From: Acinetobacter sp. ANC 4204
GTDB lineage: Bacteria; Pseudomonadota; Gammaproteobacteria; Pseudomonadales; Moraxellaceae
Length of the DNA stretch: 64,000 nucleotides
Direction of reading: 5' to 3'
NCBI RefSeq assembly: GCF_002135205.1
Contig: NZ_NEFZ01000002.1
Span: 434,001-498,000 of the forward strand
Shown: one piece after another, positions 37,041 to 46,156 of the stretch
How positions within the stretch are numbered: the stretch's first letter is position 1
Layout of the letters: every line of letters starts with the position of its first letter
Notes under the pieces: model-generated
What the model saw: the letters and a program-made list of their open reading frames with translations, nothing else
Databases searched by the model: none
Told to the model about the DNA's origin: nothing
Position numbers and translations under genes: made by a program

Positions 37041-39020
37041 TTAGTCCAAATGCAGCGCTTGGGCGATTTTTTCCCACGGCACATATTTAAAGTTCTGATT
37101 GGTTTCAGGCATACGTTTACGTCCGTCTTGCACCACCAACATGCCTCGCTTCCATTTGCCACCAAAATTTAGGGAACTCACATCTAGTCCATCTGTTTCA
37201 GACACAGCGTCAATGCCTTTGTCGGTATTGATGCCGATACGAAATGCGCCACGAACCGTGTAAGGTGCAGCGGCATCAAGTACCACAAAGCTGTCATTGC
37301 CTTGGCTTGAAACCACCAAATAACTTTGGTTTTTGCCGTGATAAAGTCCCATCCCCTCAATGTCATCATGCATCACCTCTCCTACACCTATCACCTGCTG
37401 CATAGGAAGCTGAGTTTTTGGGTTGAGATCTTTTACCCACACCGCGACATCCTCTTCACCCAAGAAAATACGCCCTGTGGCATCGTCTACGACACAGCCT
37501 TCAGGTTGAGTTTTCACTGAAAAACGTTGTACTTCTTCAGCTCTTAATTTTTGCTGTGCAGCCGTGATGTGGTATTGAACAAAAGTCCCGTTTTTATCGT
37601 TGGGAATGGCATAAATTTCCCCTTGAGCATCGCGGTACATGCAAATGCCATAAATATCATCCAATGTGGTTGCTAACTCGCCAAGCACAGAAACCTTGCC
37701 CGTTTTGGGTTGAATCGCAAAGAGATGCAGGCTGTTATGATCTCGGTTTGATGCGACAGCCAAATCGACTGTCTGATTGCCCCATTTAAAACCGTGGCGT
37801 ACATCGACATTATTCAATCGCCCTACAGGCAAGTACTGTACCGTTTTGCCCTGTAAGTCGTTAACCTGTAGACCACCTTGTTTATCTGTCGCTAAAATAC
37901 GGGACTGACTCGGCTGTGCAGCGTTATGCCAAATTGCAGGATCATCAGCCGCATCCCCTGTACTTGGCACGCCCTCCGTCTGCACTTCTGCTGGAATAGT
38001 GATGATATTTTGGGCTTTGGTCTGGGTCTGCGTTTCCCATTCCACATCTGTCACTTTCACGGTTTTATCATCTAAAATCAGCAAGGATTTATCAGTTAAA
38101 TTACCTTGAACACTCAAAGTCTCTGCTTCTTTCACCGTGTCTAGTTGTAAAGGCGGCTGTGCTTTCCATTGCTTATCTTGCTTTTGATAACGATAAAGCA
38201 AAGGTTTTTCTGCATCGAGTACCGCGACATGATCATCTACAATCGCAATTGCAGAAGGTGAACCTTGAATCGAACCAAAGGGTTGCACGAGATCCACCGC
38301 CTGACGCACCATGTCTGCTTCAGAATGAGCTGGATATGCCCAAATGCCAACATTCGCTTCATTAATAAACAACTCTGCTGTGGCATCATTCACTTTGCAT
38401 ACACTACTAGCAGGTGGAAAACTGAGACGGCGTACCAACTGTGGTTGAACCAAAGCCTTCTCATGCTGAGCCACCAACCATTGTTCACCAAGCCCCTCTT
38501 CACCTACTAAAAAAGCAAAACTCAGCCCTTGAGCATCGGTATATAGGCAAACATCTTCAGACTTAAATGAACGCTTTGGAATAAAACTAGGCTTGTCCCA
38601 TGCTTTATTTTTTAAGTTCATGCTCATCAGTTGAATTTGCTGTTGTTGCAAATTCGACGCAGCAATCAATAAACGCTCCGAACCAATCCGATAATCAAAA
38701 CGCCCAAACTGACCTTGAATTTGATGTAGTACATTTTGTTGATCATCTAAAATTTGTAGCCCTTTATTTTTACTGCTCAACAGTGCGGCAACTTCAGGCC
38801 ATGCACTCAAGGTTAACCATTGCACATCCTCAGTTTTCGCCCCATTCATGTCGACTTCACGTAATTGCAACTTCGCTGCCATAGGCTGATCTATTGGTAT
38901 TTCAACCGAGCTTAACGACTGGCTACTTTGCGGAGCTTGAGGCACACTGTGCTGACTGCATGCGCTCAATAACAGCAAGCAACTGCTTAAAGCAGACCAT
39001 TTAAAAGATGAAAATTTCAT
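37041..39020 (-). CDS. Two-domain beta-propeller phytase, lipoprotein
   Basis: The ATG at 39020 starts a signal peptide with lipobox LSAC (FKWSALSSCLLLLSACSQHS), giving 659 residues. The C-terminal half (about 335-655) is a beta-propeller phytase: GDAADDPAIWHN, RLNNVDVRHGFKWG, LATTLDDIYGICMYRDAQGE and MHDDIEGMGLYHGKN supply the usual calcium and phosphate ligands. The N-terminal half repeats the plan in decayed form (KNKGLQILD for KQGGLQVND, INEANVGIWAY for LGEEDVAVWVK) and lacks the DDPAIW motif. Such enzymes remove phosphates from calcium phytate. It lies 76 bp downstream of a TonB-dependent receptor, and as a lipoprotein it is probably on the outer membrane beside it. Confidence 0.9.
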   Translation of the reverse strand: MKFSSFKWSALSSCLLLLSACSQHSVPQAPQSSQSLSSVEIPIDQPMAAKLQLREVDMNGAKTEDVQWLTLSAWPEVAALLSSKNKGLQILDDQQNVLHQIQGQFGRFDYRIGSERLLIAASNLQQQQIQLMSMNLKNKAWDKPSFIPKRSFKSEDVCLYTDAQGLSFAFLVGEEGLGEQWLVAQHEKALVQPQLVRRLSFPPASSVCKVNDATAELFINEANVGIWAYPAHSEADMVRQAVDLVQPFGSIQGSPSAIAIVDDHVAVLDAEKPLLYRYQKQDKQWKAQPPLQLDTVKEAETLSVQGNLTDKSLLILDDKTVKVTDVEWETQTQTKAQNIITIPAEVQTEGVPSTGDAADDPAIWHNAAQPSQSRILATDKQGGLQVNDLQGKTVQYLPVGRLNNVDVRHGFKWGNQTVDLAVASNRDHNSLHLFAIQPKTGKVSVLGELATTLDDIYGICMYRDAQGEIYAIPNDKNGTFVQYHITAAQQKLRAEEVQRFSVKTQPEGCVVDDATGRIFLGEEDVAVWVKDLNPKTQLPMQQVIGVGEVMHDDIEGMGLYHGKNQSYLVVSSQGNDSFVVLDAAAPYTVRGAFRIGINTDKGIDAVSETDGLDVSSLNFGGKWKRGMLVVQDGRKRMPETNQNFKYVPWEKIAQALHLD

Positions 39021-39096
39021 AGAGATACTCAAAATTGGGCAAGGAACCTCAGGTCTGCTTCTGTTGAGCAAACCTGAGTACTAAATTTAATTCGAC

Positions 39097-41583
39097 TTAA
39101 AAATGGGTATAGGTCAGTGCCAGTTTGTAAGCTGGGCCATACTCTTCATATTGCGCGTTATAAGCCTTAGAACCTGCATAGTTGTAATAATGCTCATCGG
39201 TGATGTTTTGTACATCAAACTTGAGCTGTAAGTTTTTAGATAAGTTCACATGACTACTAAAATCAAGGAAGATTTGGTCATCGGTATAAATATCTTTTTC
39301 AGGCGTATCAATGTCACCAAGTTCATACAGATAACTCGATTTATAATTTGCTGAAAGTCGTACACCAAAACGTTCATTTTCCCAGCCAAGCATCGCATTC
39401 GCCACCACATCCGACTGATTTGGCAAATGAATACGACGATTCAGAAGTTCACCATCTTTCATCGAATCAATATCCGCTTCTGACTTACTAAAGGTGGTAT
39501 TTAAACCCAACAAGAACCCGTTCCATGGTGCTCCTAAGTGGTCAAATTTTTGTGAATAGGCAAACTCCATTCCATAGAGTTTGGCACTTTGACCATTTTT
39601 ATAAGTCACAGCTTCATCAAAGTCAGCCCACTGACCTGTCCCTGCAATATTGGTGTTATAGATAAAATTGTCGATATCTTTATAAAAACTATAAAAACTC
39701 ACCATACTGGCTTTGCCAAAATACTTTTCTACACCCAAATCAAAGTTAGAAGACTCTAAAGGCTTTAACATTGGGTTACCAAACTCAGCTTCATCACCAT
39801 CTATGTAAACACCTGGCGCACTTTGCGCAAAGTTCGGACGCACGACACTATTGGTCCATGCCGCACGCAGGTAGGTATTGTCCGCCAATTGATAACGCAA
39901 ATGTAAGCTTGGCAACCAATGATCATAGTCATTTTCATATTTGGTCGCAGTGATCACATCATCATTAAACTCAAAACCACGTGCTTCAAAGTTGGTATTT
40001 TCATAACGTAAACCAGCAATCACACGCAATTGATCCAAATCAATCGTATTCATGACATAAGCCGCTTGTATGTCTTCATTTGACTTAAAGTCATTAATGA
40101 TGGAGCCATCCGCAACCACATAGTCAGCAGCGTTTAGCCCATTTATTTTGTCCTGAATGGCATTTTCATTGATGCTTGGACCAAACTGTCCCAGTTCATA
40201 GTGACTGTTTGAATTGAAATCTGAACTTGATGTGCTGAGGTTTTTATATTTCCACTCATCGGTATTATTGGTTTTCTCACGTTGACTGATTTTGCCCCCA
40301 AACTTCAATGCAGCAGCATAATTCCCCAACATATAGTCTTTTAAAAAGTCTAATTTACCGTTGTATTCTTTATCGGTGGTTTTAGACTTTTCCCACGACA
40401 CCGAATCTAGCTCATAGTTGGCAGCATCATAAAAATCTTGATCTGCCGTTACAACTGGCTTTTGGGTACTGCTAAAGCCAACATTGCTAAACTCAGCTTT
40501 ATATTTCGCCCCTGAAATACCGCCTGGGTTTTCCTCCGATGCTTCGCTATAACCGAGTTGGCCTTCAACAGTCCACGTGCCGAAACCTTGCTTGCCCCCT
40601 AAAACAAAGGACTGAATTTCTTGCGTTTCAACACGACTTTTTAATGAGCGAGTGACTTCGGCATCTCCACTTTGCCCTGCAAGTTGTGGATCGGCAAATT
40701 CAACTGAAACTTCTTGACGCGATTCGGTATCTTTAAATCGGCTATATAACGTTCTTAAATAGTATTCGCCTGTGTCATTGGGGCGGTAATCAAAATTCAG
40801 CCCTGCACCAATGCGCTCACGCTCGATGTCATATTGGCGCATTGCGGTTTCTTCAAGTGCGTCGCCATCCCAAGCCCCACCCGTTTCAACATTGTCCGAG
40901 CCAAATTTTCGGTTTTGATAACTCAGTGCCAGCGCTACCCCAAGGTTGTCTTGCCCCTCACCAACACTGAAACGGTTACTGATGGCACCCGATGCTTTAG
41001 GGCTATATTTTTCCCGTTTTTCATCATAACCACCTTCAACCGTTCCCGTATAAAACAAACCGTCATGGTCAAAGGCTGATAAACTTTCAACTTGCACCGT
41101 ACCGCCTAATGAGTTGGCATCCATATCTGGTGTCAGCGTTTTCACCACAGCCAAAGACTGCACCAGCTCTGATGGTAAGACATCCAATGCCACGCCACGG
41201 CGATCGCTTTCAGGCGCGGGAACCAAAGTACCATTGATGGTCACTGCATTTAAGTCAGCACCTAAACCACGAACCGAAACAAAACGTCCTTCGCCTTGGT
41301 CACGCTCTGTAGATACACCCGGTATCCGTTGCAAAGCTTCTGCGGCATTGTCATCGGGTAATTGTCCAATGCCATCGGCATGTACCACACTGCTGATTTG
41401 GTCGGCACGCTTTTGTTCTTTGAGTGCTTTATCCATACTTGCAGCTTGGCCAATGACCTGTACATATTCCACCGTGTTATCTTCGGCATGTAGATGCGTC
41501 ATGCTCAGCATTGACAGGACCAGTGTACTGAGCTGAAAACCCGCACGCTTATGTTTCATGAAACGGCTCTGATTATTTTGCAT
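39097..41583 (-). CDS. TonB-dependent receptor of the phytase operon
   Basis: The ATG at 41583 has GAGGGGAAG before it; the product is 828 residues. The signal peptide ends near MTHLHAEDN. The plug contains the TonB-Xanth-Caul-type blocks IGQLPDDNAAEALQRIPGVS, GEGRFVSVRGLGADLNAVTI and LDVLPSELVQSLAVVKTLTP. The barrel ends PAYKLALTYTHF with the terminal Phe. There is no STN domain, so it does not signal through a FecR. It is first in a unit with the phytase and exbB-exbD-tonB. The substrate is probably an organic phosphate or its product; that is inference from context. A PhoB-like site is 58 bp upstream. Confidence 0.88.
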   Translation of the reverse strand: MQNNQSRFMKHKRAGFQLSTLVLSMLSMTHLHAEDNTVEYVQVIGQAASMDKALKEQKRADQISSVVHADGIGQLPDDNAAEALQRIPGVSTERDQGEGRFVSVRGLGADLNAVTINGTLVPAPESDRRGVALDVLPSELVQSLAVVKTLTPDMDANSLGGTVQVESLSAFDHDGLFYTGTVEGGYDEKREKYSPKASGAISNRFSVGEGQDNLGVALALSYQNRKFGSDNVETGGAWDGDALEETAMRQYDIERERIGAGLNFDYRPNDTGEYYLRTLYSRFKDTESRQEVSVEFADPQLAGQSGDAEVTRSLKSRVETQEIQSFVLGGKQGFGTWTVEGQLGYSEASEENPGGISGAKYKAEFSNVGFSSTQKPVVTADQDFYDAANYELDSVSWEKSKTTDKEYNGKLDFLKDYMLGNYAAALKFGGKISQREKTNNTDEWKYKNLSTSSSDFNSNSHYELGQFGPSINENAIQDKINGLNAADYVVADGSIINDFKSNEDIQAAYVMNTIDLDQLRVIAGLRYENTNFEARGFEFNDDVITATKYENDYDHWLPSLHLRYQLADNTYLRAAWTNSVVRPNFAQSAPGVYIDGDEAEFGNPMLKPLESSNFDLGVEKYFGKASMVSFYSFYKDIDNFIYNTNIAGTGQWADFDEAVTYKNGQSAKLYGMEFAYSQKFDHLGAPWNGFLLGLNTTFSKSEADIDSMKDGELLNRRIHLPNQSDVVANAMLGWENERFGVRLSANYKSSYLYELGDIDTPEKDIYTDDQIFLDFSSHVNLSKNLQLKFDVQNITDEHYYNYAGSKAYNAQYEEYGPAYKLALTYTHF

Positions 41584-41640
41584 TATGTTCTTCCCCTCAA
41601 GCCAAAGTGGCGTGGTTTGAACGCACAATAGAAATTGAAT

Positions 41641-41658
41641 GTGAACATGATGTGACAG
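41641..41658 (-). promoter_or_regulatory. Candidate PhoB box before the phytase operon
   Basis: On the minus strand CTGTCACATCATGTTCAC: two 7-mers with TCAC repeated at an 11-bp period, the spacing of PhoB half-sites. The first 7-mer is one base from the consensus; the second is weaker. A possible -10 follows (CTATTGT). It lies 58 bp before the ATG at 41583. Confidence 0.4.
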
Positions 41659-41907
41659 TGCCTTTTACGATCTGCCCTTTTTATTTATTTTTGGCCATTT
41701 TCAGCAAAAAGTGAGCTAATTTGATCTGTATAGAGAAAATACTGAGCATACAGAATGATGCATATTCACCACAAAGATAGGGTTTTTCAGCATTTTTATT
41801 CTCAAAAAGCAAAAATACACTGATCTATTTTGACTCTAGCCTTTGCCATCAAACTGTCATCTAAATCTGTTTAGCTTGGGCGAAAATAAATCATTTCAAA
41901 AAATGCT

Positions 41908-42834
41908 ATGCCTAAATACTTTGCTTACTACCGCTGGCCTTTGTTATGTGTAGCGACTGCCTGTAGCTTATCCCTGTGGTTGTTTATCTTACTTGGACAG
42001 AGCAAGTCGTTTGCTGAATGGAACTGGGTCGATATTTTAGGTGAAGGGGGAGCAACTGTTTTTATTGGTATTTGGATTTTCTTTATTATTAAAAGCCGTC
42101 CTTTGGGCCGTGTAACCAACTATATCTTTTATGGACTGTGTTTTATTTTTTTCCATATGTGGATGGACAGCTTAGATGAGTTTATTCGCCTACCTAAAGA
42201 AATCATGTGGGATGCATGGCTTGAGTCCATTCCTTTTCCAATTGGACTGTGCCTATTTACCATCGGGATTTATTTTTGGCATCAAGAAGAACTGGCGATT
42301 TCTAAACACATGCAAAAACGAGAACGTATTTATCGGGATCATCGTTTATTCGATGCACTCACCCCTTTGGCCGATGCGCATTACTTTAAAACACAGCTCA
42401 AAGCTGCAATTGAGCAAAACTTGCATGAACCCAGCGACATGTCCGTCATATTGTTAGATATGCATAATTTTAATCAGATTAATCAAACACATGGTTTTGA
42501 TGAAGGCACATCTATTTTACAGCATGTTTCACAATTGATTAGCTTAAACTTACGACCACAAGACCTGCTCTGCCGCTTCGCAGGAGATCGTTTTATTATG
42601 CTGTTACCAGAGACGAAGCTACAACAGGCTGAAAAAATAGCAGCTCAACTTGAGCGCATGCTTATGGTCAGTGCTTATTATCAACGTGATCTGTCCGCAC
42701 ACATTCCTTTAAAAGCACTCACGACCTGCTGTTCAGTCGGGCAATACCAAACTGCTCAGCAACTTTTGAGTGCCTTAAATCAGCAATTGCTCCAAGTGAA
42801 GCAATACTACTCACCAAAGCGAGTCACGGTATGA
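41908..42834 (+). CDS. Membrane protein with degenerate GGDEF domain
   Basis: A 308-residue protein. Residues 1-130 hold four hydrophobic helices (LLCVATACSLSLWLFILLG, GATVFIGIWIFFII, YIFYGLCFIFFHMW, FPIGLCLFTIGIYFW). Residues about 150-300 form a GGDEF fold, with DMHNFNQINQTHGFDEGTSI and the position of the catalytic loop reading RFAGDRFIMLLPE. The signature is AGDRF rather than GGDEF, so diguanylate cyclase activity is doubtful; it could bind nucleotide or sense a signal. The stop overlaps the start of an AraC regulator (ATGA), which argues that the two proteins act together. It is divergent from the phytase operon. Confidence 0.85.
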   Translation: MPKYFAYYRWPLLCVATACSLSLWLFILLGQSKSFAEWNWVDILGEGGATVFIGIWIFFIIKSRPLGRVTNYIFYGLCFIFFHMWMDSLDEFIRLPKEIMWDAWLESIPFPIGLCLFTIGIYFWHQEELAISKHMQKRERIYRDHRLFDALTPLADAHYFKTQLKAAIEQNLHEPSDMSVILLDMHNFNQINQTHGFDEGTSILQHVSQLISLNLRPQDLLCRFAGDRFIMLLPETKLQQAEKIAAQLERMLMVSAYYQRDLSAHIPLKALTTCCSVGQYQTAQQLLSALNQQLLQVKQYYSPKRVTV

Positions 42835-43832
42835 GCTTTGAATGCGACTACAGCTACATTCCTGCGCATCATCAATTGTCTATTTTAATTGATTTAGCAG
42901 TCAGCCATGAGGTCGAACATCACGTCCTACTCAGTGGTAGCGGTATTTTCTTGGAAGATATCTTTTCAGGGCAAAAGCTGATTAGCCAGCAACAGTTACA
43001 ACAGGTTCTAACAAATGCTGAGCAGTGTTTTCGCAATCAGGACATCAGTTTTTTATTCGGTCAACGCAGCCTAACCACCCCCTTTAATGACGCCATTAAA
43101 TCCATGCTGTATGCATCGACCTTCGATGAAGCGCTTAGCCGTTATTTAACATTTTCCGCGTCTGTTTCACCGTGGTTATGCCCTCGACTCATGTACAGCC
43201 AAAGCCATATTCATATTTATTGGTTAGATGAAAACAAGCTTGAAAATCGCTTTTTAATCGAAAGTGCAATGAGTGCAATACAAGCATTTAGCCGTCAACT
43301 GTATCAAACCAAGTTAGCGTGGAAATTCGAATTTAATTTTTCTGAACCGGATTATATTGAACAATATTGGACGCATTTAGGCAGTGCTTTAGAATTTAAT
43401 CGCCCGATCAACATGATGAGCCTGCCTCGTGACTTGGTCCATGAAAAACTTCCCAATGCCTCTTCGACCTTAGCTGCGATCAGTTATCAACATGCGCTGA
43501 AAGAAATGACAGCTCAAAATATTCAACAGAGTTTTTTGCTCAGTTTGCATCAATACTTCATGCAAAATATTCAAAATAATATTCAACTCGAACAAACTGC
43601 TGATTATTTTCAAATGAGTTCTGCCACCTTAAAACGTAAACTGAAAAAGCATCAGACCCATTTTCAGGCGCAACTCGATCAAAGTCGTTTGCATACCGCC
43701 ATCATTTTATATCGTGTACATGGTTTTAAAACTGAACAGATTTCTCAGTATTTACAAATTAACGATGCCACTAATTTTCGACGTGCATTTAAACGTTGGA
43801 GTGGTTTAACAGTACAAGCGGCACAGTCCTAA
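42831..43832 (+). CDS. AraC-family transcriptional regulator
   Basis: A 333-residue regulator with an arabinose-binding-like N-terminal part (about 15-210; DISFLFGQRSLTTPFNDAIK). The C-terminal DNA-binding part (about 245-330) holds IQLEQTADYFQMSSATLKRK and the second helix-turn-helix FKTEQISQYLQINDATNFRR followed by AFKRWSG. It is translationally coupled to the degenerate GGDEF protein. It faces away from the phytase operon across 320 bp and is the nearest candidate to control it or the phosphatase genes beyond. Effector unknown. Confidence 0.88.
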   Translation: MSFECDYSYIPAHHQLSILIDLAVSHEVEHHVLLSGSGIFLEDIFSGQKLISQQQLQQVLTNAEQCFRNQDISFLFGQRSLTTPFNDAIKSMLYASTFDEALSRYLTFSASVSPWLCPRLMYSQSHIHIYWLDENKLENRFLIESAMSAIQAFSRQLYQTKLAWKFEFNFSEPDYIEQYWTHLGSALEFNRPINMMSLPRDLVHEKLPNASSTLAAISYQHALKEMTAQNIQQSFLLSLHQYFMQNIQNNIQLEQTADYFQMSSATLKRKLKKHQTHFQAQLDQSRLHTAIILYRVHGFKTEQISQYLQINDATNFRRAFKRWSGLTVQAAQS

Positions 43833-43905
43833 CCACTTATTTTCCCCAAAAAAATCACGGATATTGCTATTGTAACGTCGGAATTAAAAGTCAAAAACCC
43901 ATCGG

Positions 43906-44631
43906 CTAATCACTAAAGTCCGCATAGTCACGTTCGCTGTATTTTTCTGTTTGCGTCCAAGGTGTAGCAACATGTTGGCCAATTTTGCGCACGGTAAAGG
44001 TTTTGGCAGAGCCAGAGGTCGGTTTGAGCAATTCATATTTTTGAACCAGTTGATCCTGTTCATTCCATATAATATTCAACGTTTGCCCAGCACTGCGTAT
44101 TTGATAATGCGCTAACTTCGGATCACGTTGAATCAATTGTGCTCGCTTTAAAATGTCAGGATGAATCAAACTATATTCACAGCGCCAACAGTTTTTCATC
44201 CCTAGCATTTCTTGATCGACATCCTGCAATTGCACCCGCATTTTTTCATCTGGCAAAATATAAAAACGCTGAAACGGACTTTCTACGTTTGCTTGCCCGA
44301 CTACATCTTTGCGCTGCATCCACTGAATTGCACTGTCAAAACTCGCATGCTCATGGGTGTCTGTTTTGGCAGACACATGAGCGTTGCTATGTGTCTGGGC
44401 TTCGTCAGCATGCGTTTGAGTGTTTAAACGTTCAATCCAAATATTTTGCGCATCTCGAATCATTTTCTCACTGTATTTTTGAATGGTCGTGACCCCATTG
44501 GCATCCAACCGTTCAATCTGATAATCAATACGATATTCATCGGCCGACCATACCCATGGACTGAGCAAACTGAAAGACAATGCTAAGAACTTCATTTTGA
44601 ATTTGAACGGCCGTATTAATCTTATATCCAT
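43906..44631 (-). CDS. Periplasmic protein of unknown function coupled to alkaline phosphatase
   Basis: A 241-residue product. A signal peptide follows the in-frame Met at residue 13 (MKFLALSFSLLSPWVWS, then ADEYRIDYQ). The start at 44631 shares a base with the phosphatase stop (TAATG), so the two are translationally coupled. A His-rich stretch, THADEAQTHSNAHVSAKTDT and onward to THEHASF, lies at about residues 72-95 and could bind metal. There are two close cysteines in KNCWRCEYSL. No family recognised. It could help load or hold metal for the phosphatases, but that is a guess. Confidence 0.65.
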   Translation of the reverse strand: MDIRLIRPFKFKMKFLALSFSLLSPWVWSADEYRIDYQIERLDANGVTTIQKYSEKMIRDAQNIWIERLNTQTHADEAQTHSNAHVSAKTDTHEHASFDSAIQWMQRKDVVGQANVESPFQRFYILPDEKMRVQLQDVDQEMLGMKNCWRCEYSLIHPDILKRAQLIQRDPKLAHYQIRSAGQTLNIIWNEQDQLVQKYELLKPTSGSAKTFTVRKIGQHVATPWTQTEKYSERDYADFSD

Positions 44632-46142
44632 TAGAATCCAAATGCCTTTTTCAATTGCTCAAATACCCATGTATTTTCTTGTGTGCCTTTGAAAAGATTT
44701 GAATTCTTTCCTTCAGCAAACAGCATCACATCTCCGCCGCCATGTGTTTCGCTTTTCGCCAGTTGTACCCCGACTTCTTGTTTATAGTCGTCGGCAAAGG
44801 CTTGCTCGTTGCTAATACTGTCACGAATATCTAAACGTTTACCCGTACCATTTCCAAAAACGAGCGTCGTTCCTGTTGCCCCATTTACATCGCGGTATGG
44901 ATTATGTACTTGGCCATCAGCCAGCACTTTGCTGTAAGCATTTTGCTCTTTTGCAATATTATAGTCATAGCTCAGCCCCAAAATACCTGGATTAGTCTCC
45001 GTCGTTTGGCCCGTTCGTGCGGCATAACCATTAAAGGTCATCACATGGTCATGGTCTGCCGTCACTACTATCAAGGTATTGCTCAAATCCACTTTATCCA
45101 GTGCAGTTTGAATTGCATCATTAAATGCCTTGGTTTCCTGCAATGCCCGTTTGGCATTATTGGCATGTAGCGCATGGTCAATACGCCCACCCTCAACCAT
45201 CAAGAAATAGCCTTGTCCATGACTCTGTGCTTGCAGTGCATCAATCGCTTTACTGGTCATCGCCGCCAGACTCGGTTCAGTCTTTATATTCTTCTTGAGT
45301 CGATCCAAATCAAAATTTAAATGCGACTGTGTGGAGAATACGCCGAAAATTTTCTGAGTATTGACCGTCTGTGCCAAATCACTTTGGCTTAAAACGGTTT
45401 GATAACCCTGCTGTTTAAACTCTGCCAATAAATCACGACCATCCAAGCGCCCTTTGGGGTTGGAGACTGCATCATAAGGCGTCCAGTGATTTAAGCCGCC
45501 TCCCATAAGGACATTAATGCCATCCAATAAGTTTGGATTATAAGCTTTACCTTTTGGAACAGCTTGAAGCGCAATATCGTATTGCGCATCACGATGACAG
45601 ATATGTGCATAGGTTGCCGCAGGTGTGGCATGGGTGAGTTCAGTCGTCGTCACTACACCAACCGCTTTTCCCTGCTTTTTTGCCAGTTCTAAAATACTTA
45701 ACGCAGGCATCCCTGCGACCATACTACGGCCCTGTTCTGGACAACGGTTGATGGCTTTCGCTAAGCTTTTGCCATTCGGCAATTTTCCATCTTCAGGTTC
45801 GACCGCAACCGTTCCTGTTGTCATCGCAATCACTTCATTTTTATTTTTCTGCCCAGTCATATAGGCGCCCATAGAGGGAGCGCTATCTGTGGTTTGACCA
45901 TCCTCAGAATAGGTTTTAATCCGTGCTGCGTGCTTCATGCTGTCCATGGCCAGTTTGCCATTTTCCCCCACAGCATAAATACGACTTGCCGTCACTGTGG
46001 TTGGTCCCATGCCATCGCCTAAAAAGAATATAACGCTTTTCGTCGGTGTAACTGTGGTGTCAGCAGCATACAAAGCACTTGAAGAAATCGACGCTGTAAG
46101 CAGAAGCATCATGTATGGGATGGTTTTTAAAGTATGTTTCAT
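44631..46142 (-). CDS. Alkaline phosphatase, PhoA family (secreted copy)
   Basis: A 503-residue enzyme with a Sec signal peptide (MKHTLKTIPYMMLLLTASIS...LYAADTT). Metal and active-site motifs are VIFFLGDGMGPTTVTASRIY at about 38-57, TTDSAPSMGAYMTGQ with the nucleophile Ser, LMVEGGRIDHALHANNAK and VVTADHDHVMTFNGYA. It releases phosphate from many monoesters in the periplasm using zinc and magnesium. AGAGGGATATC precedes the ATG. It is 14 bp downstream of a paralogue and overlaps an unknown gene. It lacks large insertions and is similar in length to the family. Confidence 0.94.
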   Translation of the reverse strand: MKHTLKTIPYMMLLLTASISSSALYAADTTVTPTKSVIFFLGDGMGPTTVTASRIYAVGENGKLAMDSMKHAARIKTYSEDGQTTDSAPSMGAYMTGQKNKNEVIAMTTGTVAVEPEDGKLPNGKSLAKAINRCPEQGRSMVAGMPALSILELAKKQGKAVGVVTTTELTHATPAATYAHICHRDAQYDIALQAVPKGKAYNPNLLDGINVLMGGGLNHWTPYDAVSNPKGRLDGRDLLAEFKQQGYQTVLSQSDLAQTVNTQKIFGVFSTQSHLNFDLDRLKKNIKTEPSLAAMTSKAIDALQAQSHGQGYFLMVEGGRIDHALHANNAKRALQETKAFNDAIQTALDKVDLSNTLIVVTADHDHVMTFNGYAARTGQTTETNPGILGLSYDYNIAKEQNAYSKVLADGQVHNPYRDVNGATGTTLVFGNGTGKRLDIRDSISNEQAFADDYKQEVGVQLAKSETHGGGDVMLFAEGKNSNLFKGTQENTWVFEQLKKAFGF

Positions 46143-46156
46143 GTGATATCCCTCTG

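Noticed and set aside
39097-41583. Siderophore receptor assignment for the receptor of the phytase operon
   Set aside because: No Fur box was found upstream and its neighbours are phytase and phosphatases; the plug type is not that of typical siderophore receptors, though iron use cannot be wholly excluded.
41854-41873. PhoB-like CTGTCAT...CTGTTTA pair before the GGDEF gene
   Set aside because: Half-sites start 13 bp apart instead of 11 and the second is degenerate, so it was not listed as a site.
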